In this document: positions 1 to 12,400 of the stretch, in pieces
Layout: each line of letters opens with the position of its first letter
Position numbering within the stretch: the first letter of the stretch is position 1
Assembly: GCA_002753725.1 (NCBI GenBank)
Contig: PEAL01000012.1
Coordinates: 1-36,267 of the forward strand
DNA: 36,267 nt
Source: Deltaproteobacteria bacterium
Lineage (GTDB): Bacteria > Desulfobacterota > Desulfobacteria > Desulfobacterales > Magnetomoraceae
Direction of reading: 5' to 3'
Made by a program: the position numbers and the translations under genes
The notes under the pieces: generated by a model
Seen by the model: the letters and a program-made list of their open reading frames with translations, nothing else
The model's database searches: none
What the model was told of the DNA's origin: nothing

Positions 1-1359
1 ACAGGCCATCAGTTATATTTGTTTATTGATGAATACGACAATTTTGCCAACGAAATGATTGCAAACAAACAAGATGAAGAATATTTCAGCATGACGGGTC
101 TGGGCGGTTTTATGAAAACACTGTTTAAGCAGTTAAAATCAGCAACCAAGGGCAAAGGCCTGGATCGCATGTATTTAACGGGCGTTACCCCAATATTGCT
201 CAGTGATGTGACCAGCGGTGACAATATTCGAACTGATATTCATATGCTGCCCGATTTTTCAGATCTGTGCGGATTTACTGAACCAGAAGTAAAAACCCTG
301 GTTCGACTCTTTGCCGATTCATTGGAATCAAGTCCTCGATACAGACGTATAGATATTTCATCTATTTTTCCAAATGGTAAACAGGAATGGATAAATGATA
401 TCGTATTGTTGATGAAAAATCTTTATGATGGTTATATTTTTTCACCTTTCACAGTTGATCGGATTTACAATCCAACATTGGTCATGTATTTATTCAAACA
501 TATTGAACAACTGTATGGCCAACTGCCACTGTCACTAATGGATCACAACCTTGTTACCGATGAAGGACGTCTTGAATTTATTGCTGAATTGCCGGGTGGT
601 AAAGAAATGATTATGGAACTTAATCAAAATAAGCGGGTTGATATTCCGGAAATTACGTCAAGATTCGGCCTGAAAGCCATGACAACAGTGAGTTCAAAAA
701 ATAGAACATTTATGGGTTCTTATCTGTATTTTATGGGCATGTTGACACTGAAACAGTTATCCGTTTCTGGCGATCCCTTACTGACCATTCCAAATCCAGT
801 CACCCAAAGTCTGTATATCGATGGTATTGCCAGGTGGATTATTCCTGATCCTGTCATTCAAGATGAAGGTCATGACGCATCAAAAGCGTTTTTATCTAAA
901 GGACAGATCGCATCCCTTCGCAGTTTTATTGAAAAACAGGTTTTTCCGACCTTTAATTGGCGCGACAACCGATGGGCCAACGAATTGACCATAAAAACCA
1001 TATTCATGTGTTTACTCAAGAATAACAATTATCTCATGATCAGCGAACGACAAAGCCGATCAGGCTACGCCGACCTTGCCATGATTGTTCGTCCGGATTG
1101 TAGAAAATATCAACTCATTGACACCTTGATTGAATTTAAATTTATTAAATCAAAAGATTTCAAGCAAAAAAATATCAAAAATTTATCAGACACTGCCCTG
1201 TTTAAATTAGATGCTGTTAAAGCAAAATTAAAGGAAGCCAAATCTCAGGCAAAAATATATTCAAAGGAATTGATCGATGAATTTGGTGATAGGGTAAAAC
1301 TTCAAACCTATGCCGTGATATCCATTGGATTTGATCGATTGTTGTATAAGAAACTGTGA
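1..1359 (+). CDS. AAA-ATPase-like / PD-(D/E)XK nuclease-family protein, 5' truncated by window edge (copy 1)
   Basis: The reading frame is open from base 1, so the gene starts outside the window. The methionine-like start at base 19 is an internal TTG that aligns with codon 157 of the complete downstream copy. Visible parts are a Walker-B-like LFIDEYD segment right at the edge, the middle of the AAA-ATPase-like domain, and a C-terminal PD-(D/E)XK-like motif (ADLAM followed by LIEFKF). The family (AAA-ATPase_like plus a PDDEXK_9-type nuclease domain) is common in Bacteroidetes, Clostridia and Desulfobacteraceae, often in many copies; its function is not established. Copy 2 lies at a constant offset of 1899 bp with no net insertion or deletion. 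The N-terminal third, including Walker A, is unseen. The family call is confident; the biological role is unknown. Confidence 0.85.
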   Translation, partial: TGHQLYLFIDEYDNFANEMIANKQDEEYFSMTGLGGFMKTLFKQLKSATKGKGLDRMYLTGVTPILLSDVTSGDNIRTDIHMLPDFSDLCGFTEPEVKTLVRLFADSLESSPRYRRIDISSIFPNGKQEWINDIVLLMKNLYDGYIFSPFTVDRIYNPTLVMYLFKHIEQLYGQLPLSLMDHNLVTDEGRLEFIAELPGGKEMIMELNQNKRVDIPEITSRFGLKAMTTVSSKNRTFMGSYLYFMGMLTLKQLSVSGDPLLTIPNPVTQSLYIDGIARWIIPDPVIQDEGHDASKAFLSKGQIASLRSFIEKQVFPTFNWRDNRWANELTIKTIFMCLLKNNNYLMISERQSRSGYADLAMIVRPDCRKYQLIDTLIEFKFIKSKDFKQKNIKNLSDTALFKLDAVKAKLKEAKSQAKIYSKELIDEFGDRVKLQTYAVISIGFDRLLYKKL

Positions 1360-1449
1360 TGGACAGCCGTGCGTCTCTACGTAAGACAAATTATACTCGA
1401 AAAAGTGTTAACTGGAATATGAAGTATGCCGACACAAAGGAGCATTTCC

Positions 1450-3258
1450 ATGAAAAATCCATACGCAATCAGCAATTTTGAATCAATCAGGTTAGAAGGG
1501 TATACCTATGTTGATCGAACCAGTCGAATTCCATCAACAGAAGAAGTTGGCAAATACCTCTTGTTTTTACGCCCCCGACGATTCGGAAAGTCCCTCTGGC
1601 TGACAACCTTAAGAAACTATTATGACATTGCAAAGGCCGATACATTTGAAAAACTGTTTCAAGGAACATGGATCTATGACAATCCAACACCGCTTCATAA
1701 CAAATACTTTGTGATGGAATGGGATTTTTCATGTGTGGATTGTTCTGATAAATTTGTAAAACAACATTTGTTTCAACATATAAACGATTGTATTCAAACA
1801 TTTGCATCATATTATAAAGACATTCTGCCTGCAAAAATAGACATAGACCCGAAACAGGCGATGAGCAGTTTCAACAATCTGTTATCTGTTATCAGTCAAA
1901 CAGGCCATCAGTTATATTTGTTTATTGATGAATACGACAATTTTGCCAACGAAATGATTGCAAACAAACAAGATGAAGAATATTTCAGCATGACGGGTCT
2001 GGGCGGTTTTATGAAAACATTGTTTAAGCAGTTAAAATCAGCAACCAAGGGAAAAGGTCTGGATCGCATGTATTTAACTGGCGTTACACCAATACTGCTC
2101 AGTGATGTGACCAGTGGTGACAATATTCGAACTGATATTCATATGCTGCCTCACTTTTCTGATCTTTGCGGATTTACAGATACTGAAATAAAGGACTTAA
2201 TCAGCACATTTGCAGATTCAATGGAAAAAAAGCCCAGATTTTTATTTTCAGAAGATACACCTGTGTTTCCAGAAGGTAAAGAAGTATGGATCAATAATAT
2301 CTTTCATTTGATGAAAAATCTTTATGATGGCTATATTTTTTCGCCTTTTACTAACAGACGAATTTATAATCCAACATTGGTCATGTATTTGTTCAAACAC
2401 ATTGAGCAGCTGGATGGTCAACTGCCACTGTCACTAATGGATCACAACCTTGTTACCGATGAAGGACGTCTTGAATTTATTGCTGAATTGCCGGGTGGTA
2501 AAGAAATGATTATGGAACTTAATCAAAATAAGCGGGTTGATATTCCGGAAATTACGTCAAGATTCGGCCTGAAAGCCATGACAACAGTGAGTTCAAAAAA
2601 TAGAACATTTATGGGTTCTTATCTGTATTTTATGGGCATGTTGACACTGAAACAGTTATCCGTTTCTGGCGATCCCTTACTGACCATTCCAAATCCAGTC
2701 ACCCAAAGTCTGTATATCGATGGTATTGCCAGGTGGATTATTCCTGATCCTGTCATTCAAGATGAAGGTCATGACGCATCAAAAGCGTTTTTATCTAAAG
2801 GACAGATCGCATCCCTTCGCAGTTTTATTGAAAAACAGGTTTTTCCGACCTTTAATTGGCGCGACAACCGATGGGCCAACGAATTGACCATAAAAACCAT
2901 ATTCATGTGTTTACTCAAGAATAACAATTATCTCATGATCAGCGAACGACAAAGCCGATCAGGCTACGCCGATCTTGCCATGATTGTTCGCCCGGATTGC
3001 AGGAAATATCAACTCATTGACACCTTGATTGAATTTAAATTTATTAAATCAAAAGATTTCAAGCAAAAAAATATCAAAAATTTATCAGACACTGCCCTAT
3101 TTAAATTAGATGCTGTTAAAGCAAAATTAAAGGAAGCCAAATCTCAGGCAAAAATATATTCAAAGGAATTGATCGATGAATTTGGTGATAGGGTAAAATT
3201 GCAAACCTATGCCGTGATATCCATTGGATTTGATCGATTGTTGTATAAGAAACTGTGA
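1450..3258 (+). CDS. AAA-ATPase-like / PD-(D/E)XK nuclease-family protein (copy 2, complete)
   Basis: This encodes a 602-aa protein. I chose the ATG at 1450 because AAGGAG (1437-1442) sits 7 bases upstream; an in-frame ATG at 1426 would add 8 residues but lacks a ribosome-binding site. An N-terminal AAA-ATPase-like domain carries the Walker-A-like RPRRFGKS at residues 41-48 and the Walker-B-like LFIDEYD at about 157-163. The C-terminus has a PD-(D/E)XK-like core with D508 and E528-x-K530, which could form a metal-dependent nuclease site. Family knowledge: these fusions are abundant in Desulfobacteraceae and Bacteroidetes genomes and of unproven function. From codon 151 on it repeats copy 1, and only 66 bp separate the copies. 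No secretion signal is seen, so it is presumably cytosolic. No promoter is recognisable in the short gap. Confidence 0.88.
   Translation: MKNPYAISNFESIRLEGYTYVDRTSRIPSTEEVGKYLLFLRPRRFGKSLWLTTLRNYYDIAKADTFEKLFQGTWIYDNPTPLHNKYFVMEWDFSCVDCSDKFVKQHLFQHINDCIQTFASYYKDILPAKIDIDPKQAMSSFNNLLSVISQTGHQLYLFIDEYDNFANEMIANKQDEEYFSMTGLGGFMKTLFKQLKSATKGKGLDRMYLTGVTPILLSDVTSGDNIRTDIHMLPHFSDLCGFTDTEIKDLISTFADSMEKKPRFLFSEDTPVFPEGKEVWINNIFHLMKNLYDGYIFSPFTNRRIYNPTLVMYLFKHIEQLDGQLPLSLMDHNLVTDEGRLEFIAELPGGKEMIMELNQNKRVDIPEITSRFGLKAMTTVSSKNRTFMGSYLYFMGMLTLKQLSVSGDPLLTIPNPVTQSLYIDGIARWIIPDPVIQDEGHDASKAFLSKGQIASLRSFIEKQVFPTFNWRDNRWANELTIKTIFMCLLKNNNYLMISERQSRSGYADLAMIVRPDCRKYQLIDTLIEFKFIKSKDFKQKNIKNLSDTALFKLDAVKAKLKEAKSQAKIYSKELIDEFGDRVKLQTYAVISIGFDRLLYKKL
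1900..3258 (+). repeat. Tandem duplication unit (pairs with 1-1359), mosaic divergence
   Basis: Bases 1-1359 and 1900-3258 align end to end at an offset of 1899. Three zones can be read by eye. The first, 1-250, has a handful of mostly synonymous changes. The second, 251-519 (2150-2418), is strongly diverged at DNA and protein level. The third, 520-1073 (2419-2972), shows no difference over 554 bp, followed by a few scattered changes up to the stop codon. Similarity ends right after the stop codons. The pattern fits an older duplication with recent gene conversion of the 3' part. Confidence 0.9.
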
Positions 3259-3311
3259 TTTATAAGGTCCCTGATAATTAAAATCTATCAGATGATACCT
3301 GATACCGAAGA

Positions 3312-3474
3312 TTGAGTTATTTTTTTGTCAAGAAATGGCAAATTGGTATTTTAGATTTAAATCAAGGGATCTGGCGTGTAGAGGCAAATACAAAAAATAT
3401 AAAATATTTGAAGGCTGAGAATGCAAAAGGTCGACATATTTTGATGCAACCTATCCCATTACCATCCATTACCA
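3312..3474 (+). pseudogene. Remnant resembling a RepB-type DNA primase / replication protein
   Basis: A short frame starting at a TTG, without a ribosome-binding site, reads through to a stop at 3503, inside the convergent giant gene. The segment at about 3381-3453 translates to text such as NIKYLKAENAKGRHILMQP. This resembles the conserved 'L-x-x-ENA-x-G-x-(H/N)-I-x-(M/V)-(R/K)P' region I associate with RepB-like primase domains on plasmids and integrative elements. Only this scrap is present, so it is a fragment rather than a gene. It ends about 20 bp before the 3' end of the giant gene, which may mark a recombination boundary. The family match is from memory and rests on about 20 residues. 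Confidence 0.4.
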
Positions 3475-6400
3475 CTATTCCTTTACCGCCTCATAAACCC
3501 TGATATTATTCATCTCATCCCTTACCAACACATTAAAGTAATAATCCTCAGCGATGTCTAACTCCACATCAACTTCTGCATAATCACCACCGGCTGACCG
3601 AATAGTTTCGCCACTACCGGAACCTGATACTGTTTGAAATGGTATTTGGGTTTGAATCTGACATGGTGTCAAATTCTCAGCGATCGCTGTAAGTGTTTCC
3701 AAACATGTCAGCGAATATGTACTCATGACAACTGCATATTCTAAATTCGCAGATAGTGTCTGATCATCAGTTGCAATGTGAAAGTTTAAATGTGTGCTTG
3801 AACCTGAAGATGTTGCTGTAATTGTATATTCAGTTGATTCAGGTTGAATGCGGTCGTTTTTGAAATCTATAGAACTGTATAGCGTTAATGAATTTCCAAT
3901 GCTAATTTTGGGTGCCTCTGTTCTGTTGTATACTTTGTTGTAAATGTGTAGTGGACTGGATGATGAGGCGCTGTAGCCTGCCCCTTTGGTTAATACTAAA
4001 TTATTTACTGAAGATGGCGCACTTAATTCAGGTTTTCGAATACCTGCATTTATAATTGTAAACCCAGGATTATTGACAGTGGGTACAAAACCCGCCTCCC
4101 AATTTAAGGGATCGTTCCAATTCTTTGTGTTTGTATTTAGCCAGTTATTAAATGCAATCAGTTGTGATCTTGCAGGACCTATTCCTTTTACAGCGTTTTC
4201 ATAAAGATATGCATGATTGCTATTAAAGGTATCAAATATTTCCAGCCCTGATACTGCACTGATGGGATAATACGCCACCAGTTGATCATAATATGGATGA
4301 CTTTGCGTCAATGATTTGAAAATCCATTCTCGAACAGTTGTGATGGGTAACGCTGTTTTCCAGATTCGAACTTCATCCAGTTTGCCTTTAAACCATTTAC
4401 TTTGACCCAAAAAGCTACCCAAATATAATTGATTGCTACCTGAATAGCCAATAGCATCTGATGAAAACGTATCTTGATATCTTAACTGACCATTTAAGTA
4501 AAAATATCCCTCATTTTGTGAATTATTCCAAAGAACACAGACATGATGCCATTGTTGTTCTGGCAATCCCTGTGCAGAAAGGTCTTTAAGGCTGACAAAT
4601 TCTGAGTTTGATCCATTTTTTAATCGCAGTTCTAAGTTATGACTGGTATGTTCAAAGCTGATACTTTCATGCGCATTATTACCATAGGTCAAGATCGCCA
4701 TATCGGTTGTGTTGGTATATAGATATATCCAGGCTTCAATCGCAAGGGCTGAGGTTGGTTCTTCGGAAAATGGTATATCGGAAACCACATGATCGTTAAT
4801 ACCATCCAGTTCTATTGATCGATGTGCAGCATCAACCACTGTCAGCATAAACGATTCAGTAACTGACAAACCGCTGGGGTTTATTATTGTTATCAAAATT
4901 TCGGAAGTGCCAAATACGTTTATTTCTGGAGCGATTGTCAACGTAATTGATTCTGATATACTTTCAGAAACTGTTAATGAATATCCATTAAAATCTAAAA
5001 TCATCGATGGGTGCGTTAGTTGTAACCCATCAGATTTAACAAGCACTTCATTTGAAGAAACGCCAGTCAATGACAACACGCCATCTATGGTATCAGTTAA
5101 GGAAAAGACAAGGCTGACAGCCAAATTTTCAAGGGTTGTCTGCGGTGAAATATCAGAGATTGCCGGAGCGCCATTTGTACTATTGACTGTTATCACGAAT
5201 GCATCAGAAACACTTGATGAATATTGATCTGTTGCTGTTACTGTTATGGTAATCGTTCCAACATCAGAATGTGTCGGCGTTCCACTAAAAGTTCTTGCAG
5301 GCGCATCAAAGCTCAGCCATGTTGGCAATGAATTTCCATCATATAATGTTGATGAATAGGTTAGAGAATCACCAGAATCAACATCGTTGAATGTATTTTC
5401 TGCAAATGTAAACGTTAATGCACTGCCTTCAGTGACTGATTGATCTGGAATTTCATTTGCAACAGTCGGTGTATCATTTACCATCGTTACTGTAATGCCA
5501 AATGAGGTTGATGCTGTCAGTCCATCTGTCGCTGAAACGGTTACAGTTATTGTTGATGCACCGCTTTGATTTTCAAAAGGAATCATGGTTATTGTGTAAT
5601 GAGATGCATTACAGGTGTAACTGATATTTTCGGTTGGAATCAAGGATGTGTTGGATGACACAAAGGTTATGGTCAAGCTGCAAGGGGATGTGTTTGTATC
5701 AGTAATCATAAAGCTGATGGCATTGATTGTTGTATCTTCTGTGCTACTTTGATTGGAAATCGTTGAGATCTCTGGCGCTAATGAGATTTCAAGTGTGCTT
5801 TCATTCGCAAATTCAGAAGCAGCAAAGGATGTATCAATGGTTTGAACACTCCAGTAATAGGTGCCTTCAGGTAAATGATATGTAGCTGTCAGATTTTGAA
5901 TCACTCCTCTTGCAGGAATCTGACGATATCCATTGCTTAATGGATATGCCATAGGTGCCAGGATATCACTGGCCCCAGGCGTTGAACCAATTCTTAAATT
6001 ATAATTCAATCCTGTTGTGCTGATGGTTTCTGCATCACTGCCAGCAGACCAGGATAAAAGAATTTTTGAGTCTGTTACAACCGAAGTTAAATTTGATGGT
6101 TTTGAAGGGACAGTGTTTGAATGAAGACTGTTATTGTTATATATTGTGGCAATTTTGCTACCTGTATCTCCAGTAAGTAAAATATCGAGATCACCATCAT
6201 TGTCATAGTCGCCAAAGGCTGTTGAACTATAATAAACTCCAGGAAGATTGATGGCAGTATCTTCGCTGAAACTGCCTTCTGTATTTTGATATATTTTGGC
6301 AATATACCCACTGTCGGCGTTTCCGGTAAGTAAAATATCGAGATCGCCATCATTGTCATAGTCTCCAAATGCTACTGAGCTTTGTTCGACGCCAGGAAGA

Positions 6401-9400
6401 GATATGCCAGTATCTTCACTAAAACTGCCTTCTGTATTTCGGTACACTCTGGCTATTTTGCTGCTAACGCCAGCGTTTCCAGCGATTAATAAATCCAGAT
6501 CGCCATCATTATCATAATCTCCAAACGCTACTGAACATGAAGAAATGTCAGGAAGAGAGATGCCAGTATCTTCATTGAAATGGCCATCTGTATTTCGGTA
6601 TACTTTAGCACTGCCAGTGCTACCAGTATGTCCTGTGACTAAAATATCGAGATCGCCATCATTGTCATAGTCTGCAAACGCTACTGAACCGCTATACACG
6701 CCAGAAAGTGTGATACCTGTATCTTCACTGAAATTGCCATCTGTATTTCGATATACTTTGGCAATTTTAAGACTACCAGTATCTCCAGTGAGTAAAATAT
6801 CCAGATCGCCATCATTGTCATAGTCTCCAAAGGCTGCTGAACTCAAATCGACACCAGGAAGCGTGATGCCGGTATTTTCGCTAAAACTGCCTCCTGTATT
6901 CTGGTACACTTTGGCAATCTTAGTACTATTATTTAATCCAGTGAGCAAAATATCGAGATCGCCATCATTGTCATAGTCTCCAAACACTGCCGAACTTCTA
7001 TAAACACCAGGAAGGGAAATGCCAGTATCTTCACTAAAACTGCCTCCTGTATTTCGGTACACTTTGGCAATGTTACTGCTACCAGATCCAGTGAGTAAAA
7101 TATCCAGATCGCCATCATTGTCATAGTCTCCAAAGGCAACGGAACCATAATAAACATCAGTAAGTGTTATTCCCATATTTTCTGTGAAAGGTGATAAAAC
7201 CGTTATATCAAAGGTCTCAAATATCCGCGTGTCACCATCAATGACACTGATCGTAAGGGTTGCACTACCCGATTGATTGGTTGTCGGCGTTATTGTTAAT
7301 GTTCGTGAGGTGCCTGTGCCTGAAATTACAATGTTCTCCAGAGAAATAAGGCTGAGGTCAGACGATTCTTTACTTAATACAAGGTTACTGGTCTCATTGT
7401 CTGAAACAGTGAACGCAATGGCTTCTGACGAATTGGTGCCAATGGACAAATTACCAAGTCCTGTAATGGTAGGCGCAGAATTAACTATTAATTGAAACGC
7501 ATAACTTGATGTCAATCCTGTTGAATCCATTGCATCTACTGTTATCGTTATCATGCCATAAGTAGATGTTGTGGTAATTTCTATAGGAATAGTTGCTGTT
7601 TGCTGGCTGGTTGTCGTTAACATGCATGTATTTGTACTGGAATTACACAATTCAATACAGGTATAGGGCAAGATGCTATTATCTGAGGATGTTGCTATCA
7701 GAGTAACATCATTGCCCTCTGGATCAGCAAGGGTCAAATGAACAGATCGTGTCTGATCATTTTGATTGATAACATTTGCGCGAAAATCTCCAATAGCTTT
7801 CCAACCAAGAACCTTTCTCATATTTCGTCGTTCATTGGTCGTATTATCTCCAACACTTCCATTGGTATTATTTCCGCACGCCCAAACCTGTCCATCAGGT
7901 TTGACAAATATGGAATTATTCGTTCCAGCATCAAAAGATAAAATATTTGTTAGTTTTGTGACACCATTAAATTCTTCAACTTCAACGGGTGTGAATCTAT
8001 CAATTATTTGGCCATCGCCAATTCTGCCAGATTCATTTCGTCCCCATCCCCAAACAGTAGTATCTGATTTAATTGCAAGAGTATGTTCATCACCCACAAC
8101 AATATCAATGACATCTGTTAAATAACCATTGCCATCAAGACCTAAGATCTGAACCGGCCTGTCTTGATCCGTGCTGATATTTCCAACTCCCAGCCATTGT
8201 TTTTTACCCCAGGACCAGACTGAGCCATCGTGTTTGAGTGCTACACTGTGATAATATCCTACGCCAATATCTTTTACATTGGTTAATTGTGTAATACGAA
8301 CTGGATAATTTTGATCTCCCGAAGGTCCTATGCCCAGCTTTGAGTTTCCATTATGTCCCCAAATATAAACATTACCATTAGAACAAAGCGCCATGCTATG
8401 AGTATCGCTGGCTGAAGCCTGTATAACATCAGTCAGAAAGCCAGTTCCTCCAACGCCTTTAACTTGAGCAGGAACAAGCTGATCGGCACCGGGCGTAATT
8501 CCTAATCTTCCATAAGAATCCTGGCCCCATGCCCAAAGTGTTTGATCTCTTGTTATTGCCAGACTATGAAAGGTTCCCAGGCTGACATCAGTAACCAGGT
8601 TTATTCCAGAAACTTGAACAGGTACATGTCGTTCGGTTGTACTGTTGTCACCTAATTGTCCATTTGCATTTGATCCCCAGGCCCAGAGAGTACCATCGTG
8701 TTTAAGAGCCATAGAATGATTATTTCCTGCAAAAACAGCTTTAACATTGGTTAGACCTCGTACAGGAACCGGTGTATGCTGTTCAGTCGTTGACCCATTT
8801 CCCAGTTGTCCATTGGTATTTAATCCCCAGGCAAAAACGGTTCCATTTGCCTTTAAAGCCAGGTGATGTCCACCTCCTGAAGCCACAGAAACGATTTGAG
8901 AAACTTGCGGGGCATCTTCTACTGCTGTTATTGTTAAATCAAATGATACTGAATCACTGAATCCATTTGAATCTGTGACTGTTACAGATATTATAGAGGT
9001 GCCATATTGATTTAAAGCTGGATAAATAGATAAGGTATAGTCGCCACTATCACAACTGCTTGTAATATTATATGCAGGAATGACTGTTGGATCAGATGAC
9101 ACAATCGTCAGTGTTAATGAGCATGGATCAGTTTCTCCATCTGTTGCAGTAAAGTTAATGGGGCCACTTGCAGTATCTTCAATCAGGCTTTGATTTTGTA
9201 TTGAACCAATTGATGGATATCCATTTACTGTTAAAGTAAAGGATCTTGAAAAGGACGCATTCCCATCACTTAAAGTCAATGTAATATATGATGCGCCAGT
9301 TTGATCACTCACAGGGGTTATGGCAAATGTTCTATTGCTTGTTGTTCCGCTGATTACAATATTGGCATCAGGTATCAATGATGTATATGATGATTCAGCA

Positions 9401-12400
9401 GTCACAACAAGATCAGTAACACTCGTACCACTATCAGAGACAGTAAAGGAAATGGCGCCAGTGGTTGCATTCTGACCGATTGTCATATTATCTATCACAG
9501 ACATATATGGAATATCATTAACAGAAAGTAAAATAACATTAACATTGGTCAGCCCGATTGCGTCTTGAACGCCAATAGCAATCGTTGCCTGTCCAGTAAC
9601 GCCTGCACCAGGTGTTAAATCGATGGGTTTAATATAGTTTACGAGTTGCGTTGATGTAAAACTATAAGGATTCGTTCCAGCCCCCAGATTCATGCCATTT
9701 TCAGGCATCACTGATTGATTATATGATACGCCCACCAGTGTAATGGGCCCGCCCTCAGCATCATTGATTAAATACCGGATGGCATCCACATGAACATCTC
9801 TATTTACGCGAAACAGATTCAGATAATCAACATCATACAAACCATGCACCTGAACTGCTGTCTCCTGATTTGTAAGACTCTCATCACCCAATTGACCTTC
9901 TAAATTACGTCCACAGGCCCAGACCTCACCTTCTTTTTTTACAATAAAAACATGACTGCCCCCCACTGCAATAGCTCGAATGTAGCCGGCATTGGAAAGC
10001 TGAATGGGTGTGTGTTGATCCGTTGTATTGCCATTACCAAGTTGACCACTTGAGTTTTTACCAAATCCCCATGCTGTGCCATTTGCTTTTAAAACAACAG
10101 TGGTATCGCCGCCTGCTGCAATGGATTCCACTGGCGACAAACTCGTTATATGATAGGGTCTATATCGATATGACCATCCATTATCACCCAATTGTCCATC
10201 TGTGCCATCGCCCCATGTCCAAACCGATCCATTGGTTTTTAGTGCCACAGAATGTAAATTCCCCGCAGCAATGGCTTTTACATGCGATAAATTGATTCCC
10301 TGAACAGGCGTTGGTTCAACTCCCCCATAGCTACCATCACCTAATTGACCATATAAATTACTTCCCCATGCCCATACATTGCCATCAGCGTCTAAAGCCA
10401 GACTATGAGAATCACCGGCAGCGACATCGATTATATTCGATAAATACCCCACACCACCTGAACCAACCACACGAACTGGCGTATATCTGTTCGTAAATGA
10501 ATTATCACCTAATTTCCCACTTCCATTACACCCCCATGACCAGGTTGATCCATCATCCTTTACTGCCAGCACAAAATGATTACCACAGGCAATTGAAACC
10601 ACATTGGTTAAATATCCCACACCGCTTTCTCCCAAAACCTGAGCGGGAAGTAAGGTATCATCGGTTGTGTCATTACCGATCATACCAAATGAATTCCATC
10701 CCCATGCCCACACCGAACCATCGTTTTTGAGTGCCACACTGAACGATTCGCCAGCAGAAACATCAATAACATCTGAAAGATTTTTTACTTTAACCGGTGT
10801 AGAACGAGTAATAATCGTTCCATCTCCCAATTGACCATGATTATTATTTCCCCACGTCCAGACAGTGCCATCAGCATTCAAGGCAATGGAGTGTCTATCT
10901 CCAGCATCAATAGTGGGATACAAGCCAATTACCGGGGCATCCTCAACGGAATTTATCGTAACACTAAAATTTTGTACATGGGTTAAGCCCTCTGAATCGG
11001 TTACTGTCAGACTGATGGTTGATATCCCAAACTGATCGGATTCCGGTGTCAATAATACTGTCAATGACACAGCATCTCCGGCTGAGGTTGTCACGATTAA
11101 TGGATTTTTGTCTGAATTTGAATCAGAAATCAGCACATTATATGGATTGAACAACGTCAGATTATTCGCAGATGACGATACAACCAGCATGCCGCCATCC
11201 GTATCAGTAATTACAAAGGGAATGGAAATGATGGTATCTTCATCTTCATTCACATTGGCAATCAGTGATGATTCCGGAGGGATATTTACAGGATTTACAG
11301 TAACATCTATGGTTTGATAATAATTTTCACTTAAATCATCAGCGGCAAAGATTGTAATGGTCGCAGTGCCATATTGATCTGAATTCGCCTGAATATTCAA
11401 GGTATATTGATTACCATTGGAATCAATACTCAGATTGCCATTTGGAATTAAAGTCTGATCACTTGATGTTGCCATAACTGATGTCACTGTGCCTAAATTA
11501 TTGGTAATTTCAAATGGTATTTTGGATTGCCCTGAGTTTTCATCAATGACGATATCCGGAATGTTGCTGAACATCGGTTTATCATTCAACGTTGCCACAA
11601 AACTGCTTGAACGGGTCAGTCCCAGCGGATCAGTTACTGTGATGGTGACTGTGGATGTGCCTGTTTGACCGGGGTTCCCAATAAGTGTCAGGCTCAATGG
11701 TTTTGTTTCGTTAGCTGTAAGTGTTAGATTCATGGCATTGGAAAATGTTCCGGCAAGATTAATGCCCTCATTGCTTAAAACACTTTGATTGGATGACTCG
11801 CAATTAATAGAGATCAATCCGCCCAGATCATCACTGATATCAAAATTAATATTCAGTGTTGTCCATGTTATTAAAAGGTAATCAATCTCAGGTGTTATGG
11901 CAGGTGATAACGTGTTGAGTCTGGCAGACCAATACAATCCTTCTGACATATCGCCAACGGCTATGTCAGGAAAATTATAGATTCTATTTTGTTGAACGCG
12001 ATAATATTTTGTGTCGTCAGAGCTAAAATATAATTCAATGTCTGTATGATCGGGTAATGCGGGTTCTATTGTTATTGCTGCGCGATCCCTTCCGATACCA
12101 CAGACTTTGATGGAATGCGCAAAATTTTTGACTGTATCATAAGCTGTAGCGGTAATGCTTGTATTTACATCCGCAGTCAAAAAATAATGATTCAGTTCGT
12201 TTTCATTGAAAACCACAAGGTCGGGGGTGCCATCGTTATTCAAATCGCCTGTATCCAGAGCAACAGTATTATCTGCGGTTTCCTGGATATTCAATCCGAT
12301 TACACCTGAAAAAGGTGATGATGTGCCATTGTTTAAATAGATTTTATTGGCTTGTGATGCATTTCCTTCCAAAACATCCAGATCGCCATCGCCATCGATA

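Noticed and set aside
3271..3291. CTGATA...TATCAG inverted repeat after copy 2 as a terminator
   Set aside because: Only six pairs, AT-rich, with no T-run following; it cannot be told from chance.
4907..8125. Open frames on the + strand inside the giant gene (for example 4907-5227 and 7766-8125)
   Set aside because: They are antisense shadows of a repeat-rich coding region: low-complexity translations, no ribosome-binding sites, no recognisable families.
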